Assembly (NCBI RefSeq): GCF_028993635.1
Contig: NZ_CP118631.1
Coordinates: 6,386,001 to 6,450,000 of the forward strand
Direction of reading: 5' to 3'
Length of the DNA: 64,000 nt
Source of the DNA: Mucilaginibacter sp. SJ
GTDB taxonomy: Bacteria; Bacteroidota; Bacteroidia; Sphingobacteriales; Sphingobacteriaceae
Position numbers and translations under genes: made by a program. The notes under the pieces were generated by a model, which had not been told where the DNA came from, did not search any database, and was given only the letters and a program-made list of their open reading frames with translations. Below, one piece after another: positions 9,460-17,382 of this stretch; within the stretch, counting starts at the first letter, position 1; every line of letters starts with the position of its first letter.

Positions 9460-10014
9460 ATGAGAAAAGTAATCTACGGTATAAACCTGAGCCTGGATGG
9501 TTGCTGCGATCATACCAAATTTAGCGGTGGCAAGGATATATTAGCATATTTTACCCGACTTATGGATGATGTAGACCTGATTGTATACGGGCGTAAAACC
9601 TTCGAGCTTATGGTTCCTTATTGGCCGGATGCCGCAAAAGATCCTTTATCAACCAAAGAGGAGAGAGAATTTGCACAGGCATTTGACCGTATTGAAAAAC
9701 TTGTTTTCTCACGGACGCTGACCAGTACCGACGATAAAAACTCTGTTATTAGTCAAGCAAACCCTGGCGACGAGATCCGCAAACTGAAGCAACAGGCCGG
9801 CGGTAATATTTCAATAGGAGGTGTGAACCTGCCCTTACAACTCATTGAACTTGGTTTGGTTGATGAGTTCCATTATGTTATACATCCCGTAATTGTAGGC
9901 GAGGGAAGAAGTCTGCTGGAAGCCGCAGGTTTAAAGGGAAATGTAGGCTTAAAACTAATTGAATCAAAGGTCCTTGAATCGGGCTGTATCGCGCTTCATT
10001 ATGTTAAAAACTGA
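9460..10014 (+). CDS. Dihydrofolate reductase-like (RibD C-terminal domain) family protein
   Basis: A 184-residue protein beginning MRKVIYGINLSLDGCCD. It contains DLIVYGRKTFELM, ISIGGVNLPLQLIELGLVDEFHYVIHPVIVGEG and a C-terminal LIESKVLESGCIALHY strand, the pattern of the RibD_C/YyaP-type reductase fold that binds NAD(P)H. Family members act in riboflavin synthesis or as general reductases, but stand-alone ones like this are mostly uncharacterised and it is not a classical folate enzyme. The ATG at 9460 starts exactly at the domain and is preferred over one 17 codons upstream. It converges on the sigma-factor gene, 8 bases away. Confidence 0.8.
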   Translation: MRKVIYGINLSLDGCCDHTKFSGGKDILAYFTRLMDDVDLIVYGRKTFELMVPYWPDAAKDPLSTKEEREFAQAFDRIEKLVFSRTLTSTDDKNSVISQANPGDEIRKLKQQAGGNISIGGVNLPLQLIELGLVDEFHYVIHPVIVGEGRSLLEAAGLKGNVGLKLIESKVLESGCIALHYVKN

Positions 10015-10022
10015 AGTGTATA

Positions 10023-10610
10023 TTAACTAAGGAGTAAAATTAGCACCGGCAGAGAAATACCCAGCGATTGCCTTAACGAACTTAGTGCCTTTGACATATG
10101 AGCTTCAACAGTTTTTTGTGATATGCCCAGTTCAGCAGCTATCTCGGCATAGGTTTTATTTTCATCGCGGCTAAGCAGGAATACGATGCGGCATTTTTCG
10201 GGCAGGAGGCTGATGCTGTGGTTAAGTCGTTGGCGCAGTTCTTTCTCCTCCAGCCATTGAATGGTGCTATCGTCTATTTCAGGCAAGGTAAAAGCGAGTT
10301 CATCCAGGTGCTGTTGTTTCCTGTATTGGCGATCAAGATGATTGATCACCTTGTATTTAACTGCTACCGACAGATAAGTAGCCATGGTATGGGTTAACTT
10401 AAGGCTTGCCCGGCGCTGCCAGATGCTTAAAAATACTTCCTGCACTACTTCTTCGGCCTCATGCTCATCATCTAAACGGTGATAGGCTACAGCAAAGGTT
10501 TTATCCCAATACCGGTTATACAACTCCGTAAAGGCATCGCGGTTGTCGCGGGCCATCAGTTGTAATAACTGCTCATCAGTGTAGTTTTTGGGTAGATCAG
10601 GGATAGGCAT
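10023..10610 (-). CDS. ECF RNA polymerase sigma factor
   Basis: A 195-residue protein. Sigma region 2 lies at about 20-95 (DAFTELYNRYWDKTFAVAYHRL, then AEEVVQEVFLSIWQRR), and region 4 at about 125-185 (LPEKCRIVFLLSRDENKTYAEIAAELGISQKTVEAHMSKAL), with the helix-turn-helix clear. It is the FecI-like Bacteroidota type that works with a FecR anti-sigma and a TonB receptor with an STN domain. The only such pair here is at 4.2-7.9 kb, same strand but separated by two opposite-strand genes. Upstream of the start, TAACTTTA resembles the housekeeping -7 box with one mismatch. Confidence 0.92.
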   Translation of the reverse strand: MPIPDLPKNYTDEQLLQLMARDNRDAFTELYNRYWDKTFAVAYHRLDDEHEAEEVVQEVFLSIWQRRASLKLTHTMATYLSVAVKYKVINHLDRQYRKQQHLDELAFTLPEIDDSTIQWLEEKELRQRLNHSISLLPEKCRIVFLLSRDENKTYAEIAAELGISQKTVEAHMSKALSSLRQSLGISLPVLILLLS

Positions 10611-10780
10611 TTTTACATTTTTCGCGTCGGACCTAACGTTTACTTCAACAAGGCGCTTTAAAGTTAGAGTTTTAGCCTAAGTAAATGTTACGTTGAATTT
10701 TAATTTTGTAAACGCAAATTGCCCTGGCTTTGGTACAAGCAATAGCATGAAATTGTTCAACGCGATAGCCCCAAAATGTA

Positions 10781-10823
10781 AAAAGCCAATCATTAAAGCG
10801 ATAACCTTTAATAATTGGCTTTT
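10781..10823 (-). terminator. Rho-independent terminator after the Lys/Ala-rich gene
   Basis: AAAAGCCAATCATTAAAG pairs with CTTTAATAATTGGCTTTT around a 6-base loop. Read on the minus strand the stem ends in a T-run, 30 bases past the stop of the gene at 10854. Confidence 0.75.
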
Positions 10824-10853
10824 GGGGATTTAAAATAAATAAGATGCCTTTTG

Positions 10854-11165
10854 TTAGGCAGTTGGTTCAGTCTCAGTAGTTTTGGCCTTTTTGCTTGTTG
10901 CTTTTACAGGAACAGCGTCATCCGCTTTCTTCTCTTTTTTTACTTTGGGTTCAGCGGCAGCGGCATGTACTTCAGGACTTAATTTAGCCGCCAATATTTT
11001 TGCCAGGTTTTTTGCAGCTTTGTCTATAGCTTTTTTAGCTTTGCCGGCATCGGGGCCAAACTCACTTACCAGGGTTTCAATCTGGATTACTAATTTTTCT
11101 TTTAATTGTTTCTTAAGGGTTTTACGGGCTTGTTTAGTAGCGGCTTTATCTTTTATGTTTTTCAT
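10854..11165 (-). CDS. Small Lys/Ala-rich basic protein (histone H1-like tail)
   Basis: 103 residues with no signal peptide. The N-terminal two thirds is a charged, likely helical segment (KQARKTLKKQLKEKLV..., then AKKAIDKAAKNLAKILAAKL). The tail is low-complexity Lys/Ala/Thr (KVKKEKKADD, then KATSKKAKTTETEPTA), like eukaryotic histone H1 and bacterial Hc1/AlgP tails. Nucleic-acid binding or nucleoid association is inferred from composition only. It is monocistronic, with its own terminator. A second, longer protein of similar style is encoded at 55.2-55.6 kb. Confidence 0.6.
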   Translation of the reverse strand: MKNIKDKAATKQARKTLKKQLKEKLVIQIETLVSEFGPDAGKAKKAIDKAAKNLAKILAAKLSPEVHAAAAEPKVKKEKKADDAVPVKATSKKAKTTETEPTA

Positions 11166-11433
11166 GTGAATGGATTAGAGATCGGGTGAAGCACAGTTTT
11201 TTTCTGCGCGGTGCAAAGTTAGGTTAATATAATGTGGTTTTAATATTATGTTTATGTTAATAATTGCTATTGATGTTAACTTTTTATTAATTGATAATCA
11301 GCATTATTAATTGGTGTTGCTTTATTTATTTTTTTGTTTTATAACCTTGCCCCTAAATATAGTTAACACTAATTTTTTGAAAGCCTTGGGGTTAATTGTT
11401 AACTTAGCCGTTTATTTATCGCCCTAAAACAAC

Positions 11434-11904
11434 ATGATCAAAGATTTAAGTGCATTAACCCAGGTAGCCGAATTTCATGCCACTTTTAAGCACCCTATAA
11501 TTGAAAAACCTGCAATACCCTCAAAAGCACGTTGCGATCTGCGTATTGAACTTATTGCCGAAGAATTAAAAGAACTGCAGCAGGCTGTTAATGATAATAA
11601 CATGGTTGAAGTAGCTGATGCTCTTTGCGATCTGCAATATGTATTATCGGGAGCTGTGTTGGAGTTTGGCCTGGGTTCAAAATTCAAGGAACTGTTTGAC
11701 GAGGTTCACCGCTCCAACATGAGCAAAGCCTGCAAAACAGTTGAGGAGGCCGAAAAAACCATCGAGCATTATAAGAATACGGCCGGTACGGATGCATACT
11801 ACAAAGAGATAGATGGCTTGTACCTGGTGTATCGTACATCTGATCATAAAACATTAAAATCTATCAATTATTCGCCTGCCGACCTGAATGGCATTGTGGG
11901 TTAA
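11434..11904 (+). CDS. MazG-like/all-alpha NTP pyrophosphohydrolase
   Basis: A 156-residue protein. The helix pair RIELIAEELKELQQAV ... MVEVADALCDLQYVL carries the ExxEE...ExxD acidic pattern that binds magnesium in all-alpha NTP pyrophosphatases (MazG/dUTPase-2/HisE superfamily). These enzymes hydrolyse NTPs to NMP plus pyrophosphate, often as house-cleaning of abnormal nucleotides. The C-terminal part after residue 100 is unlike MazG and is probably a family-specific extension. It precedes rlmF by 24 bases in the same direction, so the two may be cotranscribed. The exact nucleotide substrate cannot be read from sequence. Confidence 0.75.
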   Translation: MIKDLSALTQVAEFHATFKHPIIEKPAIPSKARCDLRIELIAEELKELQQAVNDNNMVEVADALCDLQYVLSGAVLEFGLGSKFKELFDEVHRSNMSKACKTVEEAEKTIEHYKNTAGTDAYYKEIDGLYLVYRTSDHKTLKSINYSPADLNGIVG

Positions 11905-11928
11905 TCATATACTAAATACACTATTCCA

Positions 11929-12891
11929 TTGTCAGCATCAAAACTCAATCAGCCTGAGGCTAAAACCAATATGCACCCGCGTAATAAACACCGCGGGGGG
12001 TATGATTTTAAAGCATTGATCAAAGCCACGCCTGCCCTAAGGCCATTTGTGCGTACCAATGAATATGATAATTTTACCATTAATTTTGCCGATCCGGAAG
12101 CAGTAAAAACGCTTAATAAGGCATTGCTGCAACATCATTATGGTATAAACTACTGGGACATTCCCGAAGGTTTTTTATGTCCGCCTATACCTGGCCGTGC
12201 CGATTATATCCATTATGCGGCCGATCTGCTTGCTTCTGTTAATAACGGTGTTGTACGTAAAGGCAGAAAAGTACGAGTGCTTGATATTGGGGTAGGTGCT
12301 AACCTGGTTTACCCAATAGTGGGATTTAAGGAGTACGGCTGGAACTTTGTTGGCACAGAACTCGACCTGGAGGCTATGGCATCGGCACAAAGTATTGTTG
12401 AGCAAAATAGCCAGTTAAAGGTTGCCGTTGAATTGAGGCAGCAAAGCAAAAAGGCCGATATCTTTAAAGGGATCATTAAACCCGGCGAGCGATTTGATCT
12501 TACCCTCTGCAACCCGCCGTTCCATGCTTCAGCCAAAGAGGCTGCTGCCGGCTCAGCCCGTAAATGGGATAACCTGGGTTTAAGAAAAGATAAACAACCA
12601 ATACTAAATTTTGGTGGTCAAAATACCGAGCTTTGGTATCCCGGTGGCGAGGCGGCATTCCTGAAACTGATGGCGGCACAGAGCAAGCCGTTTGAAAAAC
12701 AGGTGTTATGGTTCACAACGCTGGTATCCAAAAAGGAAAATCTCAGGATCTTATATAATGCCCTTCAAAAAGAAGGCGTAAAAGATGTGCAAACCATCAA
12801 TATGTCGCAAGGCCAAAAGGTAAGCCGCATTATGGCCTGGACTTACTTAACGCCCGAGGAGCAGCAGGCCTGGGGGAAAGCCGACCGTTGA
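11929..12891 (+). CDS. rlmF: 23S rRNA (adenine(1618)-N6)-methyltransferase RlmF
   Basis: A 320-residue S-adenosylmethionine-dependent methyltransferase. It has the family start HPRNKHRGGYDF, the SAM-binding VRVLDIGVGANLVYPIVG, and the N6-adenine catalytic motif NPPF in DLTLCNPPFHAS. RlmF methylates A1618 of 23S rRNA. A TTG start at 11929 gives an N-terminus (MSASKLNQ...) like that of the E. coli protein; an ATG at 11971 is the alternative. Length matches the family (about 310 residues). Confidence 0.9.
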   Translation: MSASKLNQPEAKTNMHPRNKHRGGYDFKALIKATPALRPFVRTNEYDNFTINFADPEAVKTLNKALLQHHYGINYWDIPEGFLCPPIPGRADYIHYAADLLASVNNGVVRKGRKVRVLDIGVGANLVYPIVGFKEYGWNFVGTELDLEAMASAQSIVEQNSQLKVAVELRQQSKKADIFKGIIKPGERFDLTLCNPPFHASAKEAAAGSARKWDNLGLRKDKQPILNFGGQNTELWYPGGEAAFLKLMAAQSKPFEKQVLWFTTLVSKKENLRILYNALQKEGVKDVQTINMSQGQKVSRIMAWTYLTPEEQQAWGKADR

Positions 12892-12923
12892 TTTGTTGGT
12901 GATTACGTTGATTTCGCTGATGT

Positions 12924-13053
12924 CTGAACCGGGATTTGAGGGGGATTTTCAGGATTGAGCGGATTTTACCTTAATATCGAATTTTTTTAATTGAAGGATT
13001 TGCCGGATGCCATAAAATCCTATAATCCTTCAATCTGTTTAATCCCGGTTCAG
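12924..13053. repeat. Palindromic intergenic repeat, family A, copy with both arms
   Basis: The left arm begins CTGAACCGGGATTTG and the right arm ends AATCCCGGTTCAG, an inverted pair. Flanking ATTTCGCTGAT and ATCAGCGAAAT extend the palindrome outward. Related arms occur at 17333-17375, 36878-36976, 61488-61593 and 62037-62081. Confidence 0.75.
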
Positions 13054-13096
13054 AAAAAAATCAACGGAATCAGCGAAATCATATCTCATCAATGGT

Positions 13097-14245
13097 CTAC
13101 ACTCTCAAAAATGTCTTCTTGGTATATAAATAATACAAAAACGCCCATTTTACCATTACGAAGCAAATAGCCATTACTACGATATTGTAAGGATCGCCTA
13201 CTAACTGGCCTATCCATCCGAAAATGCCTTCGGTGGTATAACTCCATTTAATAAAGTGGCCCGAAATATAAATCAGGATGGAGTTCATGCCTATCACCCT
13301 GAAATAAAATGCCCATTTCTGATAGCCTTTTACATCAATGATATAATAAAATAAAGCCATCAGCAATAGGCTTAAGCCGCCTACGTGCAGTACAAACGAG
13401 CTTGTCCACAGGTTTTTGTTGATCGGGAAATCGAGGTTCCAGATCTGGGCGAGGAGCAGGAAGATGACACCCACTACAGCCATGGTAGTTACCTTGCGCG
13501 TTTGCGTAACGCCACCTTTTTTAAGCAATAAGCCGGTAAGGATGCCCAATATGCCGGTGCTGATGGCCGGGATGGTTGAAAAAAGCCCCTCAGGATCGTG
13601 GATGCCTAAATACAACCGGCCCGGTAGTATGCTGCGGTCAACGTATGAGGCAAAATTGCCTTTCATGGTCAGGTCGCCCATAGGGAAGCCCGGTGCGGAG
13701 GTAAACTTAAGCAGCAGCCAATAGCCGATGATGAAAAAGCCAAACCAAAACATTTGCCAGCGCTCGGTACTGTACAGGTAAATGATGTTGGCAAACATAT
13801 AGGCAATACCGATACGGCCCAATACGCTGGGGAACCGGATCTCTGAAACAGGCATAATTTTTAACCCGTTGTTTACCACAAGGCCGAGCAACACTAAAAT
13901 AAATGCCCTTTTTATAACGCGCAGCAATAATTGCTGGCGTGTTTTGCCTTTTTCCAGTTCGCGCCCCACAGAAAATGGAGTTGATACGCCTGCCATAAAC
14001 AGGAACAAAGGGAAGATAAGATCATAGAGGTGAAAACCATTCCAGTCGGGATGGGTAAACTGGTTGGCTATAGCGCCCCAGAAAGTTGAGCCGGTGGCTT
14101 TGGCCATGCCGTGGAAGATCTCTTCGCCGCCCATGATCCAAAACATATCAAATCCCCGGAGGGCATCCAATGAAAATAAACGGGTACGGGCCGCGTTAAT
14201 GTCGTCGGCCTGTTTAGCACTTGCCTGATCTGCTGTGGTAGCCAT
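13097..14245 (-). CDS. DUF5009/HGSNAT-like membrane acyltransferase
   Basis: A 382-residue integral membrane protein with about ten hydrophobic segments. It opens with RLFSLDALRGFDMFWIMGGEE, the signature of the heparan-alpha-glucosaminide N-acetyltransferase-like family (YeiB/DUF5009 relatives), and later has LFLFMAGVSTPFSVGREL and ILGILTGLLL. The eukaryotic homologue moves an acetyl group from acetyl-CoA across a membrane onto glucosamine. Bacterial members are thought to acetylate envelope or periplasmic sugars, but substrates are unknown. It appears monocistronic. Confidence 0.8.
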   Translation of the reverse strand: MATTADQASAKQADDINAARTRLFSLDALRGFDMFWIMGGEEIFHGMAKATGSTFWGAIANQFTHPDWNGFHLYDLIFPLFLFMAGVSTPFSVGRELEKGKTRQQLLLRVIKRAFILVLLGLVVNNGLKIMPVSEIRFPSVLGRIGIAYMFANIIYLYSTERWQMFWFGFFIIGYWLLLKFTSAPGFPMGDLTMKGNFASYVDRSILPGRLYLGIHDPEGLFSTIPAISTGILGILTGLLLKKGGVTQTRKVTTMAVVGVIFLLLAQIWNLDFPINKNLWTSSFVLHVGGLSLLLMALFYYIIDVKGYQKWAFYFRVIGMNSILIYISGHFIKWSYTTEGIFGWIGQLVGDPYNIVVMAICFVMVKWAFLYYLYTKKTFLRV

Positions 14246-14367
14246 TAGTTTAATTGTATTTTTAGGTGTGAACTAAAGATAGGAAAAGCAATACTATTTA
14301 AAATTATTTTTTTACATCAATGACTTTTAAAAGCTGTTTAAAAAGATTTTGTGGGAATTTATGTAGC

Positions 14368-14384
14368 GACGCATCACATGCGTC
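14368..14384. repeat. Short perfect inverted repeat
   Basis: GACGCATCACATGCGTC, 7-base arms around CAC, lies between the divergent acyltransferase and truC genes. It may be a fragment of a dispersed palindromic repeat or a binding site; nothing else decides this. Confidence 0.4.
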
Positions 14385-14453
14385 TCTGCGTTTGGGAAAA
14401 AAATTTCAGAAATAAATCCAAAACGCTGTCGTAAATTCGCAGCCTTTGTAATT

Positions 14454-15137
14454 ATGCCAATGTTAGAGATCATATACCGCGATGAGCACCTGATTGCTAT
14501 CAACAAGCCTCATGGCTTGCTGGTTCACCGATCGCCCATAGCAGCTGATGCTTCAGAGTTTGCCCTGCAATTGCTTCGGGATCAAATTGGCATGAAAGTT
14601 AACCCTGTTCACCGTATCGATCGTAAAACCGGGGGGATCCTGCTTTTTGCTTTTAATAAAGAAGTAGAGATCGCTATGCAAAAAGCATTTATGGAAAACC
14701 AGGTGAGTAAGAAATATCTGGCCATAGTAAGGGGCCATACACCTGATGCGGAAGATATAGATTATCCGCTGCGCAAAGAGAACGGCACTTTGCAGGATGC
14801 GTTTACCAGTTACACAACCCTGAAAAGGACAGAACTTCATATCGCCTTTGGTAAACATCCAACTTCAAGGTATTCATTGGTGGAGGCTGTACCCACAACC
14901 GGGCGTATGCACCAATTACGCAAGCACCTGAGCCATGTTTTTCACCCCATTATAGGCGACCGCACGCACGGCTGTAATAAACAGAATAAGCTTTTTTTAG
15001 AGCAGTGGGAAATGACAACCATGCTGCTGCATGCATCGCAGTTAACTTTTAAGCACCCCATAACCGGCGAAGAAATAACGATCAAAGCTGTACCTCAACC
15101 CGAATTTACCCGGGTTATGGAGATCATGGGCTGGTAA
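14454..15137 (+). CDS. truC: tRNA pseudouridine(65) synthase TruC-like
   Basis: A 227-residue RluA-family pseudouridine synthase without an S4 domain. It opens LEIIYRDEHLIAINKPHGLLVHRS; the catalytic Asp lies in HRIDRKTGG (where most relatives have HRLDRxTSG), followed by KKYLAIVRG and the C-terminal TGRMHQLRKHLSHVFHPIIGD. Compact length and these motifs fit TruC, which isomerises U65 in tRNA. A different RluA-type target remains possible. Confidence 0.82.
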   Translation: MPMLEIIYRDEHLIAINKPHGLLVHRSPIAADASEFALQLLRDQIGMKVNPVHRIDRKTGGILLFAFNKEVEIAMQKAFMENQVSKKYLAIVRGHTPDAEDIDYPLRKENGTLQDAFTSYTTLKRTELHIAFGKHPTSRYSLVEAVPTTGRMHQLRKHLSHVFHPIIGDRTHGCNKQNKLFLEQWEMTTMLLHASQLTFKHPITGEEITIKAVPQPEFTRVMEIMGW

Positions 15138-15191
15138 GCCTGCCTTCAGGTAATTATTTAAACAAAACAGGCTTAATATTGTAATTGATAC

Positions 15192-15467
15192 ATGGAAAAG
15201 TCGGTGATTTACGATCTGGATACCGAAGATGGTATACGCCGGATCAGCATTGAAGCGGTACACCAGCTTATACCTGGTACACATGTTTATACAACCGGTG
15301 TGTTCAGTTTAAGTGAGGGGGAAACAGATCTTGGAGATATTGTTTTTGACGATCATATGCACGAATGGGAATATACCTGTATGGGAAATTTAACTCATCG
15401 GGAAGCTAAAAAGGTTGCAAGGTTTATCAAACATAATTTTAAAACGGAGGTAGCCGGTAGGAAATAG
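15192..15467 (+). CDS. Hypothetical protein, 91 residues
   Basis: A short soluble protein, acidic in the middle (SEGETDLGDIVFDDHMHEWE) and basic at the end (HREAKKVARFIKHNFKTEVAGRK). No signal peptide, membrane segment or recognised domain. It lies 54 bases after truC in the same direction and is followed by a family C repeat. Codon use looks like its neighbours. I do not recognise a function. Confidence 0.6.
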   Translation: MEKSVIYDLDTEDGIRRISIEAVHQLIPGTHVYTTGVFSLSEGETDLGDIVFDDHMHEWEYTCMGNLTHREAKKVARFIKHNFKTEVAGRK

Positions 15468-15486
15468 GGAAACTAAAGTGAAAAAA

Positions 15487-15602
15487 TCCCCTCTTGAGAG
15501 GGATGCTAAGGAAAGAGCGGTGGCTGGGACGTGTTTCTGCGGTAAGCTTATCAAAGCAGAAACACACCTCTCCACCCTCCCGAGAGAGGAATCCCACAAT
15601 CA
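15487..15602. repeat. Palindromic intergenic repeat, family C, copy 2
   Basis: Outer arm TCCCCTCTTGAGAGGGA against CGAGAGAGGAATCCCAC, inner arms GTGTTTCTGC and GCAGAAACAC around about 15 bases. It shares both outer and inner arms with the element at 3241-3357, although the spacer sequence differs. Confidence 0.65.
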
Positions 15603-15672
15603 CCGCTTTTTAGTCCGTTAAGTTAATAGTTAAGCCGACGCACATAATCGGTCCTCCCGGAGATTTTTACCG

Positions 15673-15680
15673 TATCTTTG
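15673..15680 (+). promoter_or_regulatory. -7 promoter box (TATCTTTG) for the helicase gene
   Basis: A perfect match to the Bacteroidota housekeeping TAnnTTTG element, 20 bases before the ATG at 15701. A clear -33 TTTG was not found. Confidence 0.6.
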
Positions 15681-15700
15681 CGCCTCAACAAAAACAAACC

Positions 15701-17002
15701 ATGATTGATCAGGCATTGAGTAACCTCGGCATAACTGCCCTTAACCCCATGCAGCTTGCCGCGCTTAGTGCCGCTAAAAAAGGTGATGTAATCCTTTTAT
15801 CTCCTACAGGTTCGGGGAAAACGCTTGGTTTTTTATTGCCTTTGCTTAACCTGCTTGATGCCGGTGTTGCTACGGTACAGGTGATGATCCTGGTGCCCTC
15901 GCGTGAGCTTGCTTTACAAATTGAACAGGTTTGGAAATCTATGGGTACAGGTTTCAAGATCAATTGCTGTTATGGCGGCCATGCCGTAAAAATTGAACGC
16001 AATAATCTTTCGCACCCACCTGCAGTTTTGGTTGGTACGCCGGGGAGGATTGCCTTTCACCTGCGTGAAGAAAATTTTAGTACCGATACTGTACGTACGC
16101 TCATTCTCGATGAGTTTGATAAAGCGCTTGAGTTCGGTTTCCAGGAGGATATGGCTTATATCATCAGGCAGTTGCCCCTTGTTAAAAAGCGGATATTGAC
16201 TTCGGCGACTAAGATGGATGAGATTCCTGTTTTTACGGGAATTGTTAAACCTATCGAAGTGAACTTTTTAAGTAATGTTACCTCGGCGCCGGATATTAAA
16301 CAGAAAGCGGTGATATCCGAAGCTGCCGATAAACTGGACGCTTTGTTTGCCCTGATCTGTAAAATTGGTAATAAAGCAACCCTTGTGTTTTGTAATCACC
16401 GTGAAGCGGTTGACAGGATCAGCGAGTTACTTTGGTACAAGGGGTTGGAGCATGATGTTTTTCACGGCGGTATGGAACAGGACGACCGGGAGCGTGCCTT
16501 GCTAAAATTCAGGAACGGAAGTCACCGGTTACTGATCACTACGGATTTGGCTTCGCGTGGGCTGGATATCCCTGAAATAGAATATGTGGTACATTACCAA
16601 CTACCGCATAACGAGGAGGCTTTTTTACACCGTAACGGCCGCACAGCACGTATGAATGCTAAAGGCACATCATACCTGATGTTAACGCCTGATGAAAAGC
16701 TGCCTTATTTAAAGCAGTTGCCTGAGATAGAACAACTGCCCGAAAAGCTTATATTTCCACCGGCATCGCCATGGGTTACCTTGTATATAGCCGCCGGCAA
16801 AAAAGATAAGGTTAACAAGGTGGATATAGTAGGCCTGCTGCTTAAAAAAGGCGGGCTGGCAAAGGACGACCTTGGCCTGATAGAAGTGCTCGACTACTCA
16901 TCGTACGCCGCCATCAAGCGCGATAAAATAGAAACTGTAGTAAAGCAGGTAAAGGCCGAAAAAATTAAAGGCAAAAAGGTGAAGATGGAAATTTCGAGGT
17001 AA
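15701..17002 (+). CDS. DEAD-box-family ATP-dependent RNA helicase, DbpA-like
   Basis: A 433-residue helicase. N-terminal Q-motif region NPMQLAALSAA, motif I SPTGSGKT, motif Ia VPSRELALQ, GTPGR, motif II DEFD (instead of DEAD), motif III SAT, motif V ATDLASRGLDIPE (reading ITTDLASRGLDI), and motif VI HRNGRTAR (usually HRIGRTGR). The end (VTLYIAAGKKDKVNKVDIVG onward, about 355-430) is a DbpA-type RNA-binding domain, which in DbpA recognises 23S rRNA helix 92. A role in large-subunit assembly or RNA folding is inferred. Confidence 0.87.
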   Translation: MIDQALSNLGITALNPMQLAALSAAKKGDVILLSPTGSGKTLGFLLPLLNLLDAGVATVQVMILVPSRELALQIEQVWKSMGTGFKINCCYGGHAVKIERNNLSHPPAVLVGTPGRIAFHLREENFSTDTVRTLILDEFDKALEFGFQEDMAYIIRQLPLVKKRILTSATKMDEIPVFTGIVKPIEVNFLSNVTSAPDIKQKAVISEAADKLDALFALICKIGNKATLVFCNHREAVDRISELLWYKGLEHDVFHGGMEQDDRERALLKFRNGSHRLLITTDLASRGLDIPEIEYVVHYQLPHNEEAFLHRNGRTARMNAKGTSYLMLTPDEKLPYLKQLPEIEQLPEKLIFPPASPWVTLYIAAGKKDKVNKVDIVGLLLKKGGLAKDDLGLIEVLDYSSYAAIKRDKIETVVKQVKAEKIKGKKVKMEISR

Positions 17003-17024
17003 TTTTGTTAAAAAGAAGAATATT

Positions 17025-17273
17025 ATGAGTAATAACGATATCATGAAAAAGTTGCGGGTGGCAATGAAATTTACCGATGATGATATCATCAAGGTTTTAG
17101 AGCTTGCCAACTTCAGGATTACCAAAGCCGAAATAGGCGCCATATTCCGCGCTGATGACCATCCTAACTTTAAACCCTGCGGCGATCAGATCCTGCGTAA
17201 TTTCCTGAATGGCCTCATTATCTACAAACGCGGCCCAAGGGAGCCGAAACCGAAAGCGGAGGCAGGGAAGTAA
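17025..17273 (+). CDS. DUF1456 family protein, single-repeat length
   Basis: 82 residues: MSNNDIMKKLRVAMKFTDDDIIKVLELANFRITKAEIGAIFR, then CGDQILRNFLNGLIIYKRG. This matches one repeat of the YehS/DUF1456 family, whose usual members are about 150 residues with two such units. It follows the helicase by 22 bases and is probably cotranscribed. The Lys/Pro-rich tail ends at a perfect hairpin. Function unknown. Confidence 0.75.
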   Translation: MSNNDIMKKLRVAMKFTDDDIIKVLELANFRITKAEIGAIFRADDHPNFKPCGDQILRNFLNGLIIYKRGPREPKPKAEAGK

Positions 17274-17274
17274 G

Positions 17275-17298
17275 GTTGTTGGAGACAACTCCAACAAC
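17275..17298 (+). terminator. Hairpin after DUF1456 gene (possible terminator)
   Basis: GTTGTTGGAG and CTCCAACAAC form a perfect 10-bp stem with a 4-base loop right after the stop codon. No T-run follows, so intrinsic termination is uncertain. Confidence 0.4.
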
Positions 17299-17332
17299 GG
17301 CAAGAATGAGTAGATTGGTTGGATTTCACAGA

Positions 17333-17375
17333 CAAAATCCTGACTTCCGAAAAATCCTATGAAATCCCGGTTCAG
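17333..17375. repeat. Family A repeat, right arm only
   Basis: AAAATCCTGACTTCC through AAATCCCGGTTCAG, the same right arm as in the copy at 12924-13053. No matching left arm was seen on the other side. Confidence 0.6.
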
Positions 17376-17382
17376 ACAAAAA

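Noticed and set aside
8156..10014. Considered as a defence island (ATPase plus reductase)
   Set aside because: DUF4143 ATPases have been linked to mobile elements, but no partner effector, toxin or nuclease gene lies beside it.
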